Of a DNA stretch of 64,000 nucleotides, positions 34,345 to 43,713 are shown piece after piece; position 1 is the first letter of the stretch; every line of letters starts with the position of its first letter. The stretch lies in assembly GCF_018310345.1 (NCBI RefSeq), contig NZ_JAGXBY010000001.1:372001-436000 (forward strand), read 5' to 3'. This DNA comes from Ornithinibacillus massiliensis. GTDB lineage: Bacteria > Bacillota > Bacilli > Bacillales > Amphibacillaceae. Under the pieces are notes generated by a model that saw only the letters and a list, made by a program, of their open reading frames with translations, was not told the origin of the DNA and did no database searches. Both the position numbers and the translations under genes were made by a program.

Positions 34345-34957
34345 CTACTGGCACCAACGCATCTTACGTGAACTAGACTTAACATCCGATGAAACCGTCG
34401 AATTTGCTAAACTAAACTCTGCTGTCGTACAGCCGTCCAAACAACAAATCAACCCATACTATTTAGGTTTAAAAATATTTGAAGACATCGAAGAACGCTA
34501 CAACAACCCGACAGAGGAAATGAAGGAAAGAGGAATAAAACCAGGATCAGGTCGGGAAAAGATTTTCGAAGTACGGGAAATTGAATCCGACATCTCCTTC
34601 ATCCGTAACTATCTGACAAAGGAATTAGTGGAGCGAGAGGACCTGTATCTATTCGAAAAGCAAGGTGCCTACTACCGCATTTCGGATAAGGATTATGAAA
34701 ATATCCGTGACCAACTAGTGTCTATGCGCGTGAATGGTGGATTTCCATACATTCGTGTTGTGGATGGGGACTATTTACGCAATGGCGAGCTCTATTTGGT
34801 GCATGGCTACGAAGGTACCGAGCTTGATCTACATTATTTAGAAAATGTCCTGCCTTATATATACCAGCTATGGGGTAGGAAGGTGTATATGGAGACATAT
34901 GTGGATGATAAGCTTGCGGTTTATAGTTATGATGGGGACCGGGTGTTTAAGAGGTAG
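34334..34957 (+). CDS. spoVR: SpoVR, C-terminal part of an interrupted sporulation gene
   Basis: From the repeat the frame reads [16 protein letters not shown], then [63 protein letters not shown] and [22 protein letters not shown], all strongly conserved in SpoVR. 207 codons are present. It has no start codon of its own at the junction; ATG 34520 would give only a 145-residue tail. Precise joining with codon 259 of the 5' part gives an intact protein. The absence of any frameshift or stop in either half indicates continuing selection. Confidence 0.93.
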   Translation, partial: GWASYWHQRILRELDLTSDETVEFAKLNSAVVQPSKQQINPYYLGLKIFEDIEERYNNPTEEMKERGIKPGSGREKIFEVREIESDISFIRNYLTKELVEREDLYLFEKQGAYYRISDKDYENIRDQLVSMRVNGGFPYIRVVDGDYLRNGELYLVHGYEGTELDLHYLENVLPYIYQLWGRKVYMETYVDDKLAVYSYDGDRVFKR

Positions 34958-35020
34958 TGTTGCATGATTAGAGAAATAATACTGTAATACTAGATTGGTT
35001 TATAAATTGTTTGACGTTTA

Positions 35021-35056
35021 AATGTACCTATGAGATTTATTCATGGGTACATTTTA
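35021..35056 (+). terminator. Terminator after spoVR
   Basis: AATGTACC and GGGTACATT with adjacent ATGA/TCAT pairs form a stem followed by TTTA. Confidence 0.65.
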
Positions 35057-35138
35057 TATTGGAAAAAATCCTCCTCTTTTCGTATTGAAAAACTAGAAAC
35101 AAGCGCATTCTATGAAAGAAATCCATAAAATTATTTAC

Positions 35139-35192
35139 TTTACAAAACCAACTGAAAGGAGTATAGTAAATACAAAGTTTACCTAGGGAAAC
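35139..35192 (+). promoter_or_regulatory. Promoter and MntR-like operator of the manganese transporter operon
   Basis: TTTACA (35139), 17 bp, TATAGT (35162). A palindrome GTTTACC-TAG-GGAAAC at 35177-35192 covers the expected transcription start and resembles the MntR boxes of B. subtilis mntA and mntH. Manganese-dependent repression is inferred. Confidence 0.65.
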
Positions 35193-35300
35193 ATTTTTAC
35201 ACGAAGGACATTTTTCGATGGGAGTGCAAAATAAGTTGGTTCTTTTCGAGATTTGACTTCTTTCGTAAATAGATGATGACACAATGCAGGGGTGATACAC

Positions 35301-36026
35301 ATGTTAGCAGTAAAAGACCTTTCCATTAGCTATGATGGCAGAACCAATGTAGTGGAAAATGTTAGCTTCCAAATAGAGAAGCCGTCTATAGTTGGTATAC
35401 TTGGTCCGAATGGAGCAGGGAAATCAACACTTATAAAAGGAATTCTTCGATTAATACCAAGTAGTGGGGAAACCTATTATAACGGAACCATGTTAAAAAA
35501 TGTGCAAAGAAAAGTTGCTTATGTAGAGCAGAAGAGCGCTATTGATTATACATTTCCGATTACGGTTAGAGAATGTGTATCATTAGGCTTATATCCTTCA
35601 GGGAAGTTATTTAAACGAATTACAGCACAAGATTGGAAGCGTGTAGAGGATGCTTTGAAGAAGGTGCACATGCACGAGTATCAAAATAAACAAATTGGGG
35701 CTTTGTCTGGTGGGCAATTCCAACGCGTTCTAATTGCTAGGACATTAGTACAAGAAGCAGATTTGGTTTTCCTTGATGAGCCCTTTGTGGGAATTGATAC
35801 GGTGAGTGAAAAGATTATCATGGATTTGCTAGTTGAATTTCGAAACCAAGGAAAGACGATTCTCATCGTTCACCATGATCTTGGGAAAGTAAAGGAATAC
35901 TTTGACCAGCTCATTCTAATGAATAAGCAATTAATTGCCTATGGAGATACAAAAAAAGTATTTGTAGAGGATAATCTGATTAAAACATATGGAGATTCCA
36001 TTGTAGTGAAAGGCGGTGAGGGATAA
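35301..36026 (+). CDS. mntB: Manganese ABC transporter, ATP-binding protein
   Basis: 241 residues from ATG 35301 with AGGGGTG upstream; the in-frame GTG 35292 is inside that site. Walker A GPNGAGKST, signature LSGGQFQRV and Walker B ADLVFLDEP are intact, and the switch His lies in VHHDLG. It energises import of a divalent metal. The stop shares a base with the permease start, so the operon is mntB-mntC-mntA. Specificity for manganese rests on the binding protein and on the MntR-like box. Confidence 0.88.
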   Translation: MLAVKDLSISYDGRTNVVENVSFQIEKPSIVGILGPNGAGKSTLIKGILRLIPSSGETYYNGTMLKNVQRKVAYVEQKSAIDYTFPITVRECVSLGLYPSGKLFKRITAQDWKRVEDALKKVHMHEYQNKQIGALSGGQFQRVLIARTLVQEADLVFLDEPFVGIDTVSEKIIMDLLVEFRNQGKTILIVHHDLGKVKEYFDQLILMNKQLIAYGDTKKVFVEDNLIKTYGDSIVVKGGEG

Positions 36027-36868
36027 TGCTAGGGAACTTTATCCATGACTTTTTTGACTATCATTTCTTACAGAATGCATTTGTTACAGCGACAGCAATT
36101 GGTATTGTTGCTGGTGCCGTTGGGTGTTTCATCATTCTTAGAGGGATGTCGCTAATGGGCGATGCTATCTCCCATGCCGTACTACCTGGGGTTGCGATTT
36201 CCTTCTTATTAGGTGTTAACTACCTAGTTGGAGCAATAGCGCTAGGATTATTAGCTTCCTTTATTATTACGTATATCTCCAATAACAGTAAAATAAAAAA
36301 CGATGCCGCCATTGGAATAACGTTCAGCTCGTTCCTGGCATTAGGGGTTATATTAATTGGAGTCGCCAATAGCTCAACCGACCTTTTCCATATTCTCTTT
36401 GGGAATGTATTAGCGGTACAGGATTTTGATAAATGGCTTACGGTTTCGATCTTATTTATCGTCCTTATTATTTTAGTTATTTTCTTTAAGCCGTTACTGA
36501 TTACATCCTTTGATCCTAATATGGCAAAAGCATTTGGAATGAACGTCAACCGTTATCACTACTTATTAATGATTCTTTTAACCGTGGTGTCCGTTACAGC
36601 GATGCAAAGTGTTGGTACTATTTTAATTGTGTCTATGCTGATAACACCAGCTTCTACAGCCTATTTGTTCACCAACCGATTAAGCTCGATGATGATTCTC
36701 TCCTCTATTCTTGGAGGTGCATCATCCATCATTGGTCTAGTAATTGGATATACGTTTAATATTGCTGTTGGTTCTTGTATTGTACTCACTTCCGCCATTC
36801 TATTTGCGGTTAGCTTCTTCTTATCACCAAAGCAAAACGTCTTTAGAAAGAGGGTAGTAAGAGCATGA
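36026..36868 (+). CDS. mntC: Manganese ABC transporter, permease
   Basis: 280 residues with eight or nine membrane segments of the ABC-3 (ZnuB/MntC) family: [29 protein letters not shown] near the N terminus and [28 protein letters not shown] late. It forms the metal channel with the ATPase. It overlaps the lipoprotein gene by four bases (ATGA). A single permease is present, whereas B. subtilis mnt has two. Confidence 0.9.
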   Translation: MLGNFIHDFFDYHFLQNAFVTATAIGIVAGAVGCFIILRGMSLMGDAISHAVLPGVAISFLLGVNYLVGAIALGLLASFIITYISNNSKIKNDAAIGITFSSFLALGVILIGVANSSTDLFHILFGNVLAVQDFDKWLTVSILFIVLIILVIFFKPLLITSFDPNMAKAFGMNVNRYHYLLMILLTVVSVTAMQSVGTILIVSMLITPASTAYLFTNRLSSMMILSSILGGASSIIGLVIGYTFNIAVGSCIVLTSAILFAVSFFLSPKQNVFRKRVVRA

Positions 36869-37809
36869 ACATAACGAAAAAGGCTACTATATTTCTAACC
36901 ATTGTAGTAGGAAGTCTATTGTTATTAGTTGGATGTGGAACGGATAATAGCTCCTATGATAATGATAAATTGAATGTCGTGACAACCAACTCCATTATTT
37001 GGGATATAACGGAGAATATTGCAGGTGATAAGGTCAACTTGCATAGTATCGTTCCGGTAGGGAAAGACCCACATGAATATGAACCACTACCAGATGACAT
37101 TGTAAAAGCAACTAATGCGGATATCGTATTTTATAACGGTTTAAATCTGGAGACAGGTGGAAATGCCTGGTTTACGAAACTCATGCAAAATGCTAACAAA
37201 GAAGAAAATAAGGATTACTTTGCTGTTAGTGAAGGTGTAACACCATTGTATTTGGAAGGAAAAGAAGAAGCAGGAAAAGAAGATCCACATGCTTGGTTAA
37301 ACCTCGAAAATGGTATTATCTATGCACAAAATATTGAAAAGCAATTATCAGAAAAGGATCCGGAGAATAAAGCATACTATCAGGAGAACTTAGCGAATTA
37401 TGTGGATAGATTAAAGGAATTAGATGAGGAAGCAAAAGGTAAATTCGACTCTATTCCGGCAAATAAGAAATGGATTGTAACGAGTGAAGGGTGCTTTAAA
37501 TATTTTTCAGAAGCTTATAACATTCCTTCCGCCTATATTTGGGAAATAAACACGGAAGAAGAAGGGACTCCAAATCAAATTAAAAATCTGGTAGATAAGC
37601 TCCGGGATACCGAAGTACAATCCTTGTTTGTCGAATCAAGTGTAGATGATCGTCCTATGAAAACTATATCTCAAGAAACCGGAATTGAGATATTCTCCAA
37701 AGTCTTCACCGATTCTATAGCAGAAGAAGGCGAAGAGGGAGATAGTTACTACGCGATGATGAAATGGAATTTGGACCGAATTTATGAAGGCTTAACGAAT
37801 GAATCCTAA
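36865..37809 (+). CDS. mntA: Manganese-binding lipoprotein (PsaA/MntA type)
   Basis: 314 residues with lipobox VGC, Cys24. The blocks [50 protein letters not shown] and [18 protein letters not shown] closely follow the streptococcal manganese proteins PsaA/SsaB. Metal ligands are expected at the His of DPHEYEP, the His of DPHAWL, a late Glu and Asp. It lacks the His-rich loop seen in the zinc protein at 19293, which supports manganese. Confidence 0.9.
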   Translation: MNITKKATIFLTIVVGSLLLLVGCGTDNSSYDNDKLNVVTTNSIIWDITENIAGDKVNLHSIVPVGKDPHEYEPLPDDIVKATNADIVFYNGLNLETGGNAWFTKLMQNANKEENKDYFAVSEGVTPLYLEGKEEAGKEDPHAWLNLENGIIYAQNIEKQLSEKDPENKAYYQENLANYVDRLKELDEEAKGKFDSIPANKKWIVTSEGCFKYFSEAYNIPSAYIWEINTEEEGTPNQIKNLVDKLRDTEVQSLFVESSVDDRPMKTISQETGIEIFSKVFTDSIAEEGEEGDSYYAMMKWNLDRIYEGLTNES

Positions 37810-37860
37810 TGGAAATAGATTTATATAAACATTGTGATCCAATGAAGTATCATGATGTAT

Positions 37861-37912
37861 TGTTTGGCTGGTTTATCGTTCTGTATTTCAAAGAACGTAA
37901 ACCAGCCAAATT
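37861..37912. terminator. Bidirectional terminator between convergent genes
   Basis: TTTGGCTGGTTTA and its complement form a long stem with flanking T runs, ending 4 bp before the stop of the minus-strand gene. Confidence 0.85.
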
Positions 37913-37915
37913 TAC

Positions 37916-39058
37916 TTAGTTCACTTTTATTTGCAAATAATGAATAGCATGGCCGTTAGAGTAGACACCATCTATTTCATACGTATAATATCCGGACTTT
38001 GCCGGTGCCTGAAAGCTGGGCAGTTCAAGCTCTTTTCCCTCTCCTCGCTCATGATGATCTAGTTGATAGATAGTGAGCTTTTCAGGATAGTTATAGATGA
38101 ATTCTAATGTAATAGTACCATTAGGCTCTATTAGAAGGGTCTCCATGTTTATATCATGCTCGAAACGGTCTCCCATTATCATGCGACCTTCTTCACTATC
38201 CAATTGACTACTTCCAATAGATACCTTGACAGCATTATTCTTTGTCCTAGCATTAACACATACGATAGCAGTATCTACACATGCTTCTTCCGTGTATAAG
38301 TCATGAGGTTTTTCTTTATCATATAGATTAAGGGTCAGCTTCGTAATCAATTGCTTCTCAGGCTCAGCATATTCCGTTTGGTCTTGTAAATCTAATACAA
38401 TAAAGGAGCTTAGTATATATTCGCCTGTGTCAGCTGGCACAATATCTTCTGTTTCCTGGATAAATAATGCTTTATTCCACTGAAACTTCTGTTCAATCGT
38501 TTCATTTGCTCCTAATGTTACTTGGACATAATCATCGAATACGCGCCCATTAATATTTGGCAGGTCAAGATTAGTTTTTGGGTCTAAGAATTGGACTGCT
38601 GTTTCGTTTCGTTTTTCTATCATGACAGCCGCAATGCCCTCTTCTTCCTCAACTGAAGTAGGTACATAGATTACTCTTTCTTTATTCGTATGATTGGTTA
38701 GGGTGACATTAGCGATAAGGTCCTCATATAAGGAATAGTGTTTTTTATCTACTGTTATTTCTAATTCAATCCCGTCCAGTTGATTGGAGTTGGATGCGTT
38801 TCGGAATGAATCATGTTCTGGACTCATTCCACTGTATATAAACCACCCTATGATAGTTATTACGAATAAGGTAGAAGTGGTAACAAAAGCTCGGGTTACA
38901 TATAGACGTCTATTTGCTTGCTTGTTTGTTTTACTAATTCTAATTCTATTCATGATTGTCTGAAATGCTTCTGTGGATTCCTCTTCTGTTAAGGAAAATT
39001 GGCTTAGACCTTTTAGCTCATTCTCTAGGTTATGCTGTTTTTCACTATTTCGATTCAT
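37916..39058 (-). CDS. Single-pass membrane protein, hypothetical
   Basis: 380 residues from the ATG at 39058, with GGAGGG upstream. About 60 cytosolic residues rich in Glu/Gln come first, then one membrane segment (about 58-78) and a beta-rich extracellular region. The later part has a repeated strand pattern (HYSLYEDLIANVTLTNHTNKERVIYV; ITLEFIYNYPEKLTIYQL) like Ig-type or BsuPI-type domains. Topology resembles anti-sigma or regulator proteins but no sigma gene is adjacent. Function is unknown. Confidence 0.65.
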   Translation of the reverse strand: MNRNSEKQHNLENELKGLSQFSLTEEESTEAFQTIMNRIRISKTNKQANRRLYVTRAFVTTSTLFVITIIGWFIYSGMSPEHDSFRNASNSNQLDGIELEITVDKKHYSLYEDLIANVTLTNHTNKERVIYVPTSVEEEEGIAAVMIEKRNETAVQFLDPKTNLDLPNINGRVFDDYVQVTLGANETIEQKFQWNKALFIQETEDIVPADTGEYILSSFIVLDLQDQTEYAEPEKQLITKLTLNLYDKEKPHDLYTEEACVDTAIVCVNARTKNNAVKVSIGSSQLDSEEGRMIMGDRFEHDINMETLLIEPNGTITLEFIYNYPEKLTIYQLDHHERGEGKELELPSFQAPAKSGYYTYEIDGVYSNGHAIHYLQIKVN

Positions 39059-39102
39059 GGACAAAACCCTCCTTCTCCAATAAAATGGCGAATTAGAAAA
39101 GA

Positions 39103-39146
39103 GACCCCATGAAATCAGTAGGACAAAAAGCGATTTCATGGGGCCT
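39103..39146 (-). terminator. Hairpin upstream of the membrane protein gene, downstream of coaA
   Basis: CCCCATGAAATC and GATTTCATGGGG pair around a 15-base loop; it serves the pantothenate kinase gene. Confidence 0.75.
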
Positions 39147-39174
39147 TTAACATTTTCTAGGTCTTAAATCAACA

Positions 39175-40152
39175 TCAAATCTTTCTTACTCTAACCATCT
39201 CTACCTGATGATTTTGATTCTTCTCCATAATAATGTCAGCCCGAAACTTGGTTGGTAGAATATTTTCTTCTAAATTAACCTTGTTAATTCGATTCCAAAT
39301 ATCTGTTGCAAATTCCTCTGCTTCCGTGTCGGTTAAGGTTGCATAGCGGTGGAAATAAGATTCCGGTTTTGTAAAGGCCGTTTCCTTTAACAGCTTAAAC
39401 CTTTCCAAATACCACTGACGTATATGATGTTCATTTGCGTCGACATAAATGGATATATCAAAGAAATCGGATACGAACTTACTCGGAATACTATCCCCTA
39501 CCGGTTTAGGTGTTTGCAAAACATTAATTCCTTCTATAATCACAATATCAGGCTGACAAATATCATAGTATTCGTCCGATATGATGTCATAGTGTAAGTG
39601 AGAATAAACAGGAGCCTGAACACATGGATTTCCTGATTTAATTTCCGTTAGAAAATCAAGCAGTGCTTTTAAGTCATAACTCTCTGGAAACCCTTTTCGA
39701 TCGGATAGTCCTTTTTCCTTTAGAACAGCATTAGAGTATAAAAATCCATCTGTCGTCACAAGATCTACTTTTGGTTGATCAGGTAAGTTGGAAAGTAAGG
39801 ATTGAATGATACGTGATGTCGTACTTTTTCCAACTGCGACACTACCAGCAACTCCAATTATAAATGGTAGCTTCTTTGTATCCATCTTAAAAAAATCATT
39901 TCTCGCCTTATGCAAGCGATTAGTAGCCTGAATATGAACAGATAAGTATTGTATAAGTGGAAGATACACACTATAAATTTCATCTTTGGTTAAGGTTCCT
40001 ACTATCCCTTGCAAGTTCTTGATTTCAATTTGGGATAGGTCAATAGGAGGGCTAGTATATAGACTAGACCATTCTTCTCTAGATAATGAAATATAGGTAG
40101 AATGTGGATTGGTTTTCATGAAATTCCTACTATCCTCAGTTATTATGCTCAT
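39175..40152 (-). CDS. coaA: Type I pantothenate kinase
   Basis: 325 residues. Phosphorylates pantothenate with ATP, the first and controlling step of coenzyme A synthesis, in the cytosol. The P-loop GVAGSVAVGKST is at 100-111; VTTDGFLY, GFPESYD, YSHLHYDI and PDIVIIEGINVLQ follow as in PanK I enzymes. The length fits the family (about 310-320). ATG 40152 has AGGAA nine bases upstream; Met12 is an alternative start. It is monocistronic with its own terminator. Confidence 0.95.
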   Translation of the reverse strand: MSIITEDSRNFMKTNPHSTYISLSREEWSSLYTSPPIDLSQIEIKNLQGIVGTLTKDEIYSVYLPLIQYLSVHIQATNRLHKARNDFFKMDTKKLPFIIGVAGSVAVGKSTTSRIIQSLLSNLPDQPKVDLVTTDGFLYSNAVLKEKGLSDRKGFPESYDLKALLDFLTEIKSGNPCVQAPVYSHLHYDIISDEYYDICQPDIVIIEGINVLQTPKPVGDSIPSKFVSDFFDISIYVDANEHHIRQWYLERFKLLKETAFTKPESYFHRYATLTDTEAEEFATDIWNRINKVNLEENILPTKFRADIIMEKNQNHQVEMVRVRKI

Positions 40153-40421
40153 TGATATATTTCCTTCCCCGTATAGTCCATAAATGTTATGTTACATCTA
40201 TTCCTGTTATTAGGATTACCTATTTTAATTTTCGAATGAGATAAAGATAAAGTGAAACGATTTCATTCTTACTTTCGTTAGTTTAACATTGTTACTCGAA
40301 GTTGAACATATAAAAGAGGATAGAATTTAGGTAACTTATAAGAAAAGGGCATAGAGGAATACCCTAAAAGTCCTTAATAACAATCTTTTCGATTAGGATG
40401 CCAGTTGTTTTCGGGTCTCTA

Positions 40422-41330
40422 CTAATTATCAAATACTTCCGTTTTCTCACCATCAATAACGAGTACCCACGTTCCTTTCTCTGGAAACGATAGACTGCCA
40501 CTATAGAGGTAAATGGGATTATTAGTTGCGGAATCAATATTTGTTGCATTCTGCAAGAAATTATCTGAGTCAACTTCTATTCCGTTTTCATCTAATAAGG
40601 TCACCTCAATTTCTTCTTTGTCTTTCCAGGAACTTTCAATGGATATTTCCGTTTTTTGACCAATTTCTATTTCTAGTGGTGAATCTATTAATGTATAATG
40701 TTCTGTCTTTGGAAATGCCGGCAATACCTCTAGTGTAAAAGCTCCGTGTATTTCATCTTCTACTAAAAAGGATAGCTGCCACGTTCCTTCAGTCGGAAAA
40801 GGCGAAAAGCTAGTTAATGTATGAGCATCCTCTTGATAAAGTGGGGAATTTAGGCTGCCTTCTGATAGGGTAAGTTGTTGTCCATAGGAATTGATTGCCT
40901 CCACTCGATAATTCTTTTCAATTAATTCAGATGGATTGCCCCAATAAAAGATCATTAATTTAGCAACTCTTCTTGTGTCTTCGGCAACAAAGTGATCAAA
41001 CACATTTAATAGTGCTACATTATCTTCAATCCCGATCAGTTCTTGCCCAGAACTAGGCATTATAAAGGTTTTTCCTTCCATGGCATGAAGTTCTAATGGG
41101 GAATGTGCTGTTTGAGGAAGGGAGTTATTATCATTAAATTCGTAAATAACAAGAATCATAAAGAAGGCGATGGAAATTATCATAGCTAAAATTGGTAATC
41201 GTATTACTTTTCTCGTTACGGGTCTTACCCCGGCTTTTAAATGTAATAAAATTCGTTGTTTTTGTTCCTTATTTAAGGAATGTGTTGGAAGGTTACATAG
41301 GTCTTCCTGAATAGATTGGTTATCCTTCAT
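40422..41330 (-). CDS. Membrane protein, probable anti-sigma partner
   Basis: 302 residues: a cytosolic head (1-42), one membrane segment (about 45-63, LAMIISIAFFMILVIYEF) and an extracellular domain with GKTFIMPSSGQELIGI and several beta repeats. Its start overlaps the end of the ECF sigma gene by 11 bases, so the two are co-translated; this pairing is the normal sign of an anti-sigma factor. The extracellular part may sense an envelope ligand or stress. No specific family is certain. Confidence 0.65.
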   Translation of the reverse strand: MKDNQSIQEDLCNLPTHSLNKEQKQRILLHLKAGVRPVTRKVIRLPILAMIISIAFFMILVIYEFNDNNSLPQTAHSPLELHAMEGKTFIMPSSGQELIGIEDNVALLNVFDHFVAEDTRRVAKLMIFYWGNPSELIEKNYRVEAINSYGQQLTLSEGSLNSPLYQEDAHTLTSFSPFPTEGTWQLSFLVEDEIHGAFTLEVLPAFPKTEHYTLIDSPLEIEIGQKTEISIESSWKDKEEIEVTLLDENGIEVDSDNFLQNATNIDSATNNPIYLYSGSLSFPEKGTWVLVIDGEKTEVFDN

Positions 41331-41829
41331 AACTAAAGCCCTCCTTTTCCAATATCATTTTTAATTTCTTTAACGAGCGATGGAACATTACATTTACTTT
41401 GTTTGGACTACATTGTAAGATAAAACTCGCTTCTTTTGAGGAGAGTTCCATAATGCCCCTGAGGATGACTACTTCTCGATAAGCAGGGGATAATTGCTGA
41501 ATTGCCCTGTTCAACTCATTATGTTCTAGTTTTTGCATGAAATGGATCTCAGTAACGTTCTGGCTTGTATATTCAGTTGATAGAACATGTTTTAATCTTT
41601 CCCATACCATTTTTCTTCGATAACGATCTATTACTTGATTTCTAGCTATAGAAATTAGCCATGTTTTTGGGTGTGAACTGGCATTAAAGCTTGAAAATTG
41701 CCTTAAAGCAATTAGAAAAGTATCTTGTACATAATCTTCAACATCCAAGGATCCTGTAAAATAGACTAAAAAACTAGTTACATCTTTCTCATAGCTATGA
41801 AACCATTCTTCTATGGTGTGCTCCTTCAT
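41320..41829 (-). CDS. ECF-type RNA polymerase sigma factor
   Basis: 169 residues with region 2 (VEDYVQDTFLIALRQFSSFNASSHPKTWLISIARNQVIDRYRR) and region 4 (IQQLSPAYREVVILRGIMELSSKEASFILQCSPNKVNVMFHRSLKKLK). It directs RNA polymerase to envelope-stress type promoters, usually including its own. No upstream regulator is adjacent. The downstream gene is the likely anti-sigma factor. Confidence 0.9.
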   Translation of the reverse strand: MKEHTIEEWFHSYEKDVTSFLVYFTGSLDVEDYVQDTFLIALRQFSSFNASSHPKTWLISIARNQVIDRYRRKMVWERLKHVLSTEYTSQNVTEIHFMQKLEHNELNRAIQQLSPAYREVVILRGIMELSSKEASFILQCSPNKVNVMFHRSLKKLKMILEKEGFSYEG

Positions 41830-41905
41830 ACTATTCCCCCTCCCTATTTATTTGACGAATAACCACGTCAACTATTACAGAAAATTTATAAGAAATCTCT
41901 GCAAT

Positions 41906-41953
41906 AAAAAGCCTGTATACCTAAATTCTAAAGAGATAGGCATACAGGCTTTT
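41906..41953. terminator. Terminator between two minus-strand units
   Basis: AAAAGCCTGTAT pairs with ATACAGGCTTTT around a 22-base loop. It terminates the sigma-PadR-FtsW operon. Confidence 0.85.
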
Positions 41954-41959
41954 AGTTAT

Positions 41960-43279
41960 TCATCCATTACTGCTAACGGTTGCTACTATAATCTCTTTTC
42001 TCCGATAAACACTAAGGGCTAGTCCTAGAATCGCAGCATTAAACAATAACATATTTCCTCCATAACTAATAAATGGTAAGGAGAATTCGATTATTGGTAC
42101 AATGCCAAACATCATCAGGAGATTCCAAAGCGTTGGGATCGTTAGTAAGGTTGCTCCACCGGTTATGAGTATTCTGCCAAAGCTTTCTTTCGTTTTTATG
42201 CCATTTTTCCAAACTCGAGCGATAAGCATGAGTAACAATACACATAGGATAACCCCGAATAGCCAGCCAAATGAATAGACTAGATATGGGAAGGCCATGT
42301 CTGTATGGTTTCCAGGTAATGATACGATGAGAGAATCATGATCCAATCCGTTACCGAACCACCCAGCTTGGGAGAAAATGTTTCCTAGGATCTGATAAAT
42401 ATGTCCCTCTCTAGTAGAATCCAGATCTGGATGTAAAAAAGGGAATGCTCCTGTACTATTCTGAAATGTTAATAGGGTTGTCGTAATGAGCACAACGCTG
42501 CTAAGAAATAGGAGTGAACCTACTCTGACGACAATTCTCTTTAGTCCTTGAGAAAAAGCGAGCATCACACATATGGACAAAGCATACAAGATACTTAACG
42601 TATAGTTTGGCAGCGTTAAATAGAGCAAAATAGGGACCCAGAAAAGAACCAGCAGGAGTGCCTGCTTGAACAATGTATTAAATCGATTAATCTGATTGGT
42701 AATACTGGCCCATGCTAAGAAGAATAGAAATAAAGTTAGTGGCCTTGGGTCGATGCTAAAGGTAAAGAAACGTATCCAGCTTATGGAATCATTTAGTACA
42801 TAACCTGCGAAATAGGTATATATAAGGATAGCTACTCCGGCTAAGTAAAAATAGCCCCAATAATTTTGTAGCCTACGATAATCAAATACAATTAAAGCGA
42901 TTATGACAAGTAGAGCAAGGCTTAACCAATAGCTTTGGAGTTTTACAAAATAAGAAACAGGTTCCCTTAATATGTCATATAATCCACCGATTAATGGGAG
43001 GAAACTAAGTGCGGCTACAATACACAATATCCCGACTAATAACCAGTCCACTTTTGGTTTATGGAGGCGATTTAGATTTTCACCAAGCGTAGAGGGGTCC
43101 CCCATTTCTTGAATAGCCTTTTCGTTCGCTTCTGTTTCAGGGAAGCCTCTCATTTGGAAGGATTGACTAAGTTCATTTAGATGATAATGAAGCTCCTTCG
43201 TTATCAATTCACGAGCCTCTTTCGATTTCACCTTAGAGGTTACCGTCGTTAAATATTCCTCAAAATGGGAGTGGCTCAC
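41960..43279 (-). CDS. FtsW/RodA/SpoVE family protein with N-terminal helical prefix
   Basis: 439 residues. The first 75 residues are soluble and helical (VKSKEARELITKELHYHLNELSQSFQMRGFPETEANEKAIQEMGDPSTLGENLNRLH), the permease-prefix type domain also found in regulated membrane proteins. Then come about ten membrane segments of the SEDS family, with a late FSLPFISYGGNMLLFNAAILGLALSV block that corresponds to the FPFISYGGS signature. SEDS proteins polymerise peptidoglycan glycan strands. It overlaps the PadR-type gene by four bases, so sigma, regulator and SEDS protein are one operon, suggesting cell-wall synthesis induced by stress. Confidence 0.85.
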   Translation of the reverse strand: MSHSHFEEYLTTVTSKVKSKEARELITKELHYHLNELSQSFQMRGFPETEANEKAIQEMGDPSTLGENLNRLHKPKVDWLLVGILCIVAALSFLPLIGGLYDILREPVSYFVKLQSYWLSLALLVIIALIVFDYRRLQNYWGYFYLAGVAILIYTYFAGYVLNDSISWIRFFTFSIDPRPLTLFLFFLAWASITNQINRFNTLFKQALLLVLFWVPILLYLTLPNYTLSILYALSICVMLAFSQGLKRIVVRVGSLLFLSSVVLITTTLLTFQNSTGAFPFLHPDLDSTREGHIYQILGNIFSQAGWFGNGLDHDSLIVSLPGNHTDMAFPYLVYSFGWLFGVILCVLLLMLIARVWKNGIKTKESFGRILITGGATLLTIPTLWNLLMMFGIVPIIEFSLPFISYGGNMLLFNAAILGLALSVYRRKEIIVATVSSNG

Positions 43280-43713
43280 TGTGATACCTCCTCAACCAAT
43301 GAATGAAGAGCTAGACGGTGTTTCACGTTTCCTTGACTGAATCTAGATAACCACTTTCTCCCTTTAAGCGATAAGGAATAGTATTTTTGATCCTTTTCCC
43401 AATGGGATTCGAGGAGCTCCTTATTCTCAAGTAAGTGTAACAATGTATATAATTGACCTTCATTCTGTTGAAAGCTAAGCTCATTATGTTGTAGCAATTG
43501 ATTAGAAATATCAAAGCCCTTCTTTGGTTCATGTTGAAGTAGCAGCAATATGGAATGAACCGTTTCTTCCTTCCATGATGAAAGCTCTGTTTGAGGATGC
43601 TGAGCGCGAATCGCCTCTTTTACCGCTTCTTTTTGTTCTTTAGAAAACGTTACGTCCTTAAATACCGTGTTCTTCATTGCTCTGTTTAAATTTTGAAAAG
43701 GATTGTTCATCAT
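43276..43713 (-). CDS. PadR-family-like transcription regulator
   Basis: 145 residues. The C-terminal 90 residues form a winged helix (HSILLLLQHEPKKGFDISNQLLQ...GQLYTLLHLLENKELLESHWEKDQKYYSLSLKGRKWL) typical of PadR. The N-terminal extension of about 45 residues is unusual. Start and stop both overlap the neighbouring genes by four bases, so it is translationally coupled to sigma factor and SEDS gene. It probably tunes the operon. Confidence 0.8.
   Translation of the reverse strand: MMNNPFQNLNRAMKNTVFKDVTFSKEQKEAVKEAIRAQHPQTELSSWKEETVHSILLLLQHEPKKGFDISNQLLQHNELSFQQNEGQLYTLLHLLENKELLESHWEKDQKYYSLSLKGRKWLSRFSQGNVKHRLALHSLVEEVSQ

Noticed and set aside
20606..34957. spoVR as an ordinary pseudogene disrupted by IS insertion
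   Set aside because: The IS lies deep inside the element, and the junctions are exact direct repeats of 11 bp in one codon phase with both halves undamaged.
35037..35300. An 87-residue minus-strand frame before the mnt operon
   Set aside because: It lies over the mnt promoter and operator and a terminator, and its translation shows no protein-like pattern.
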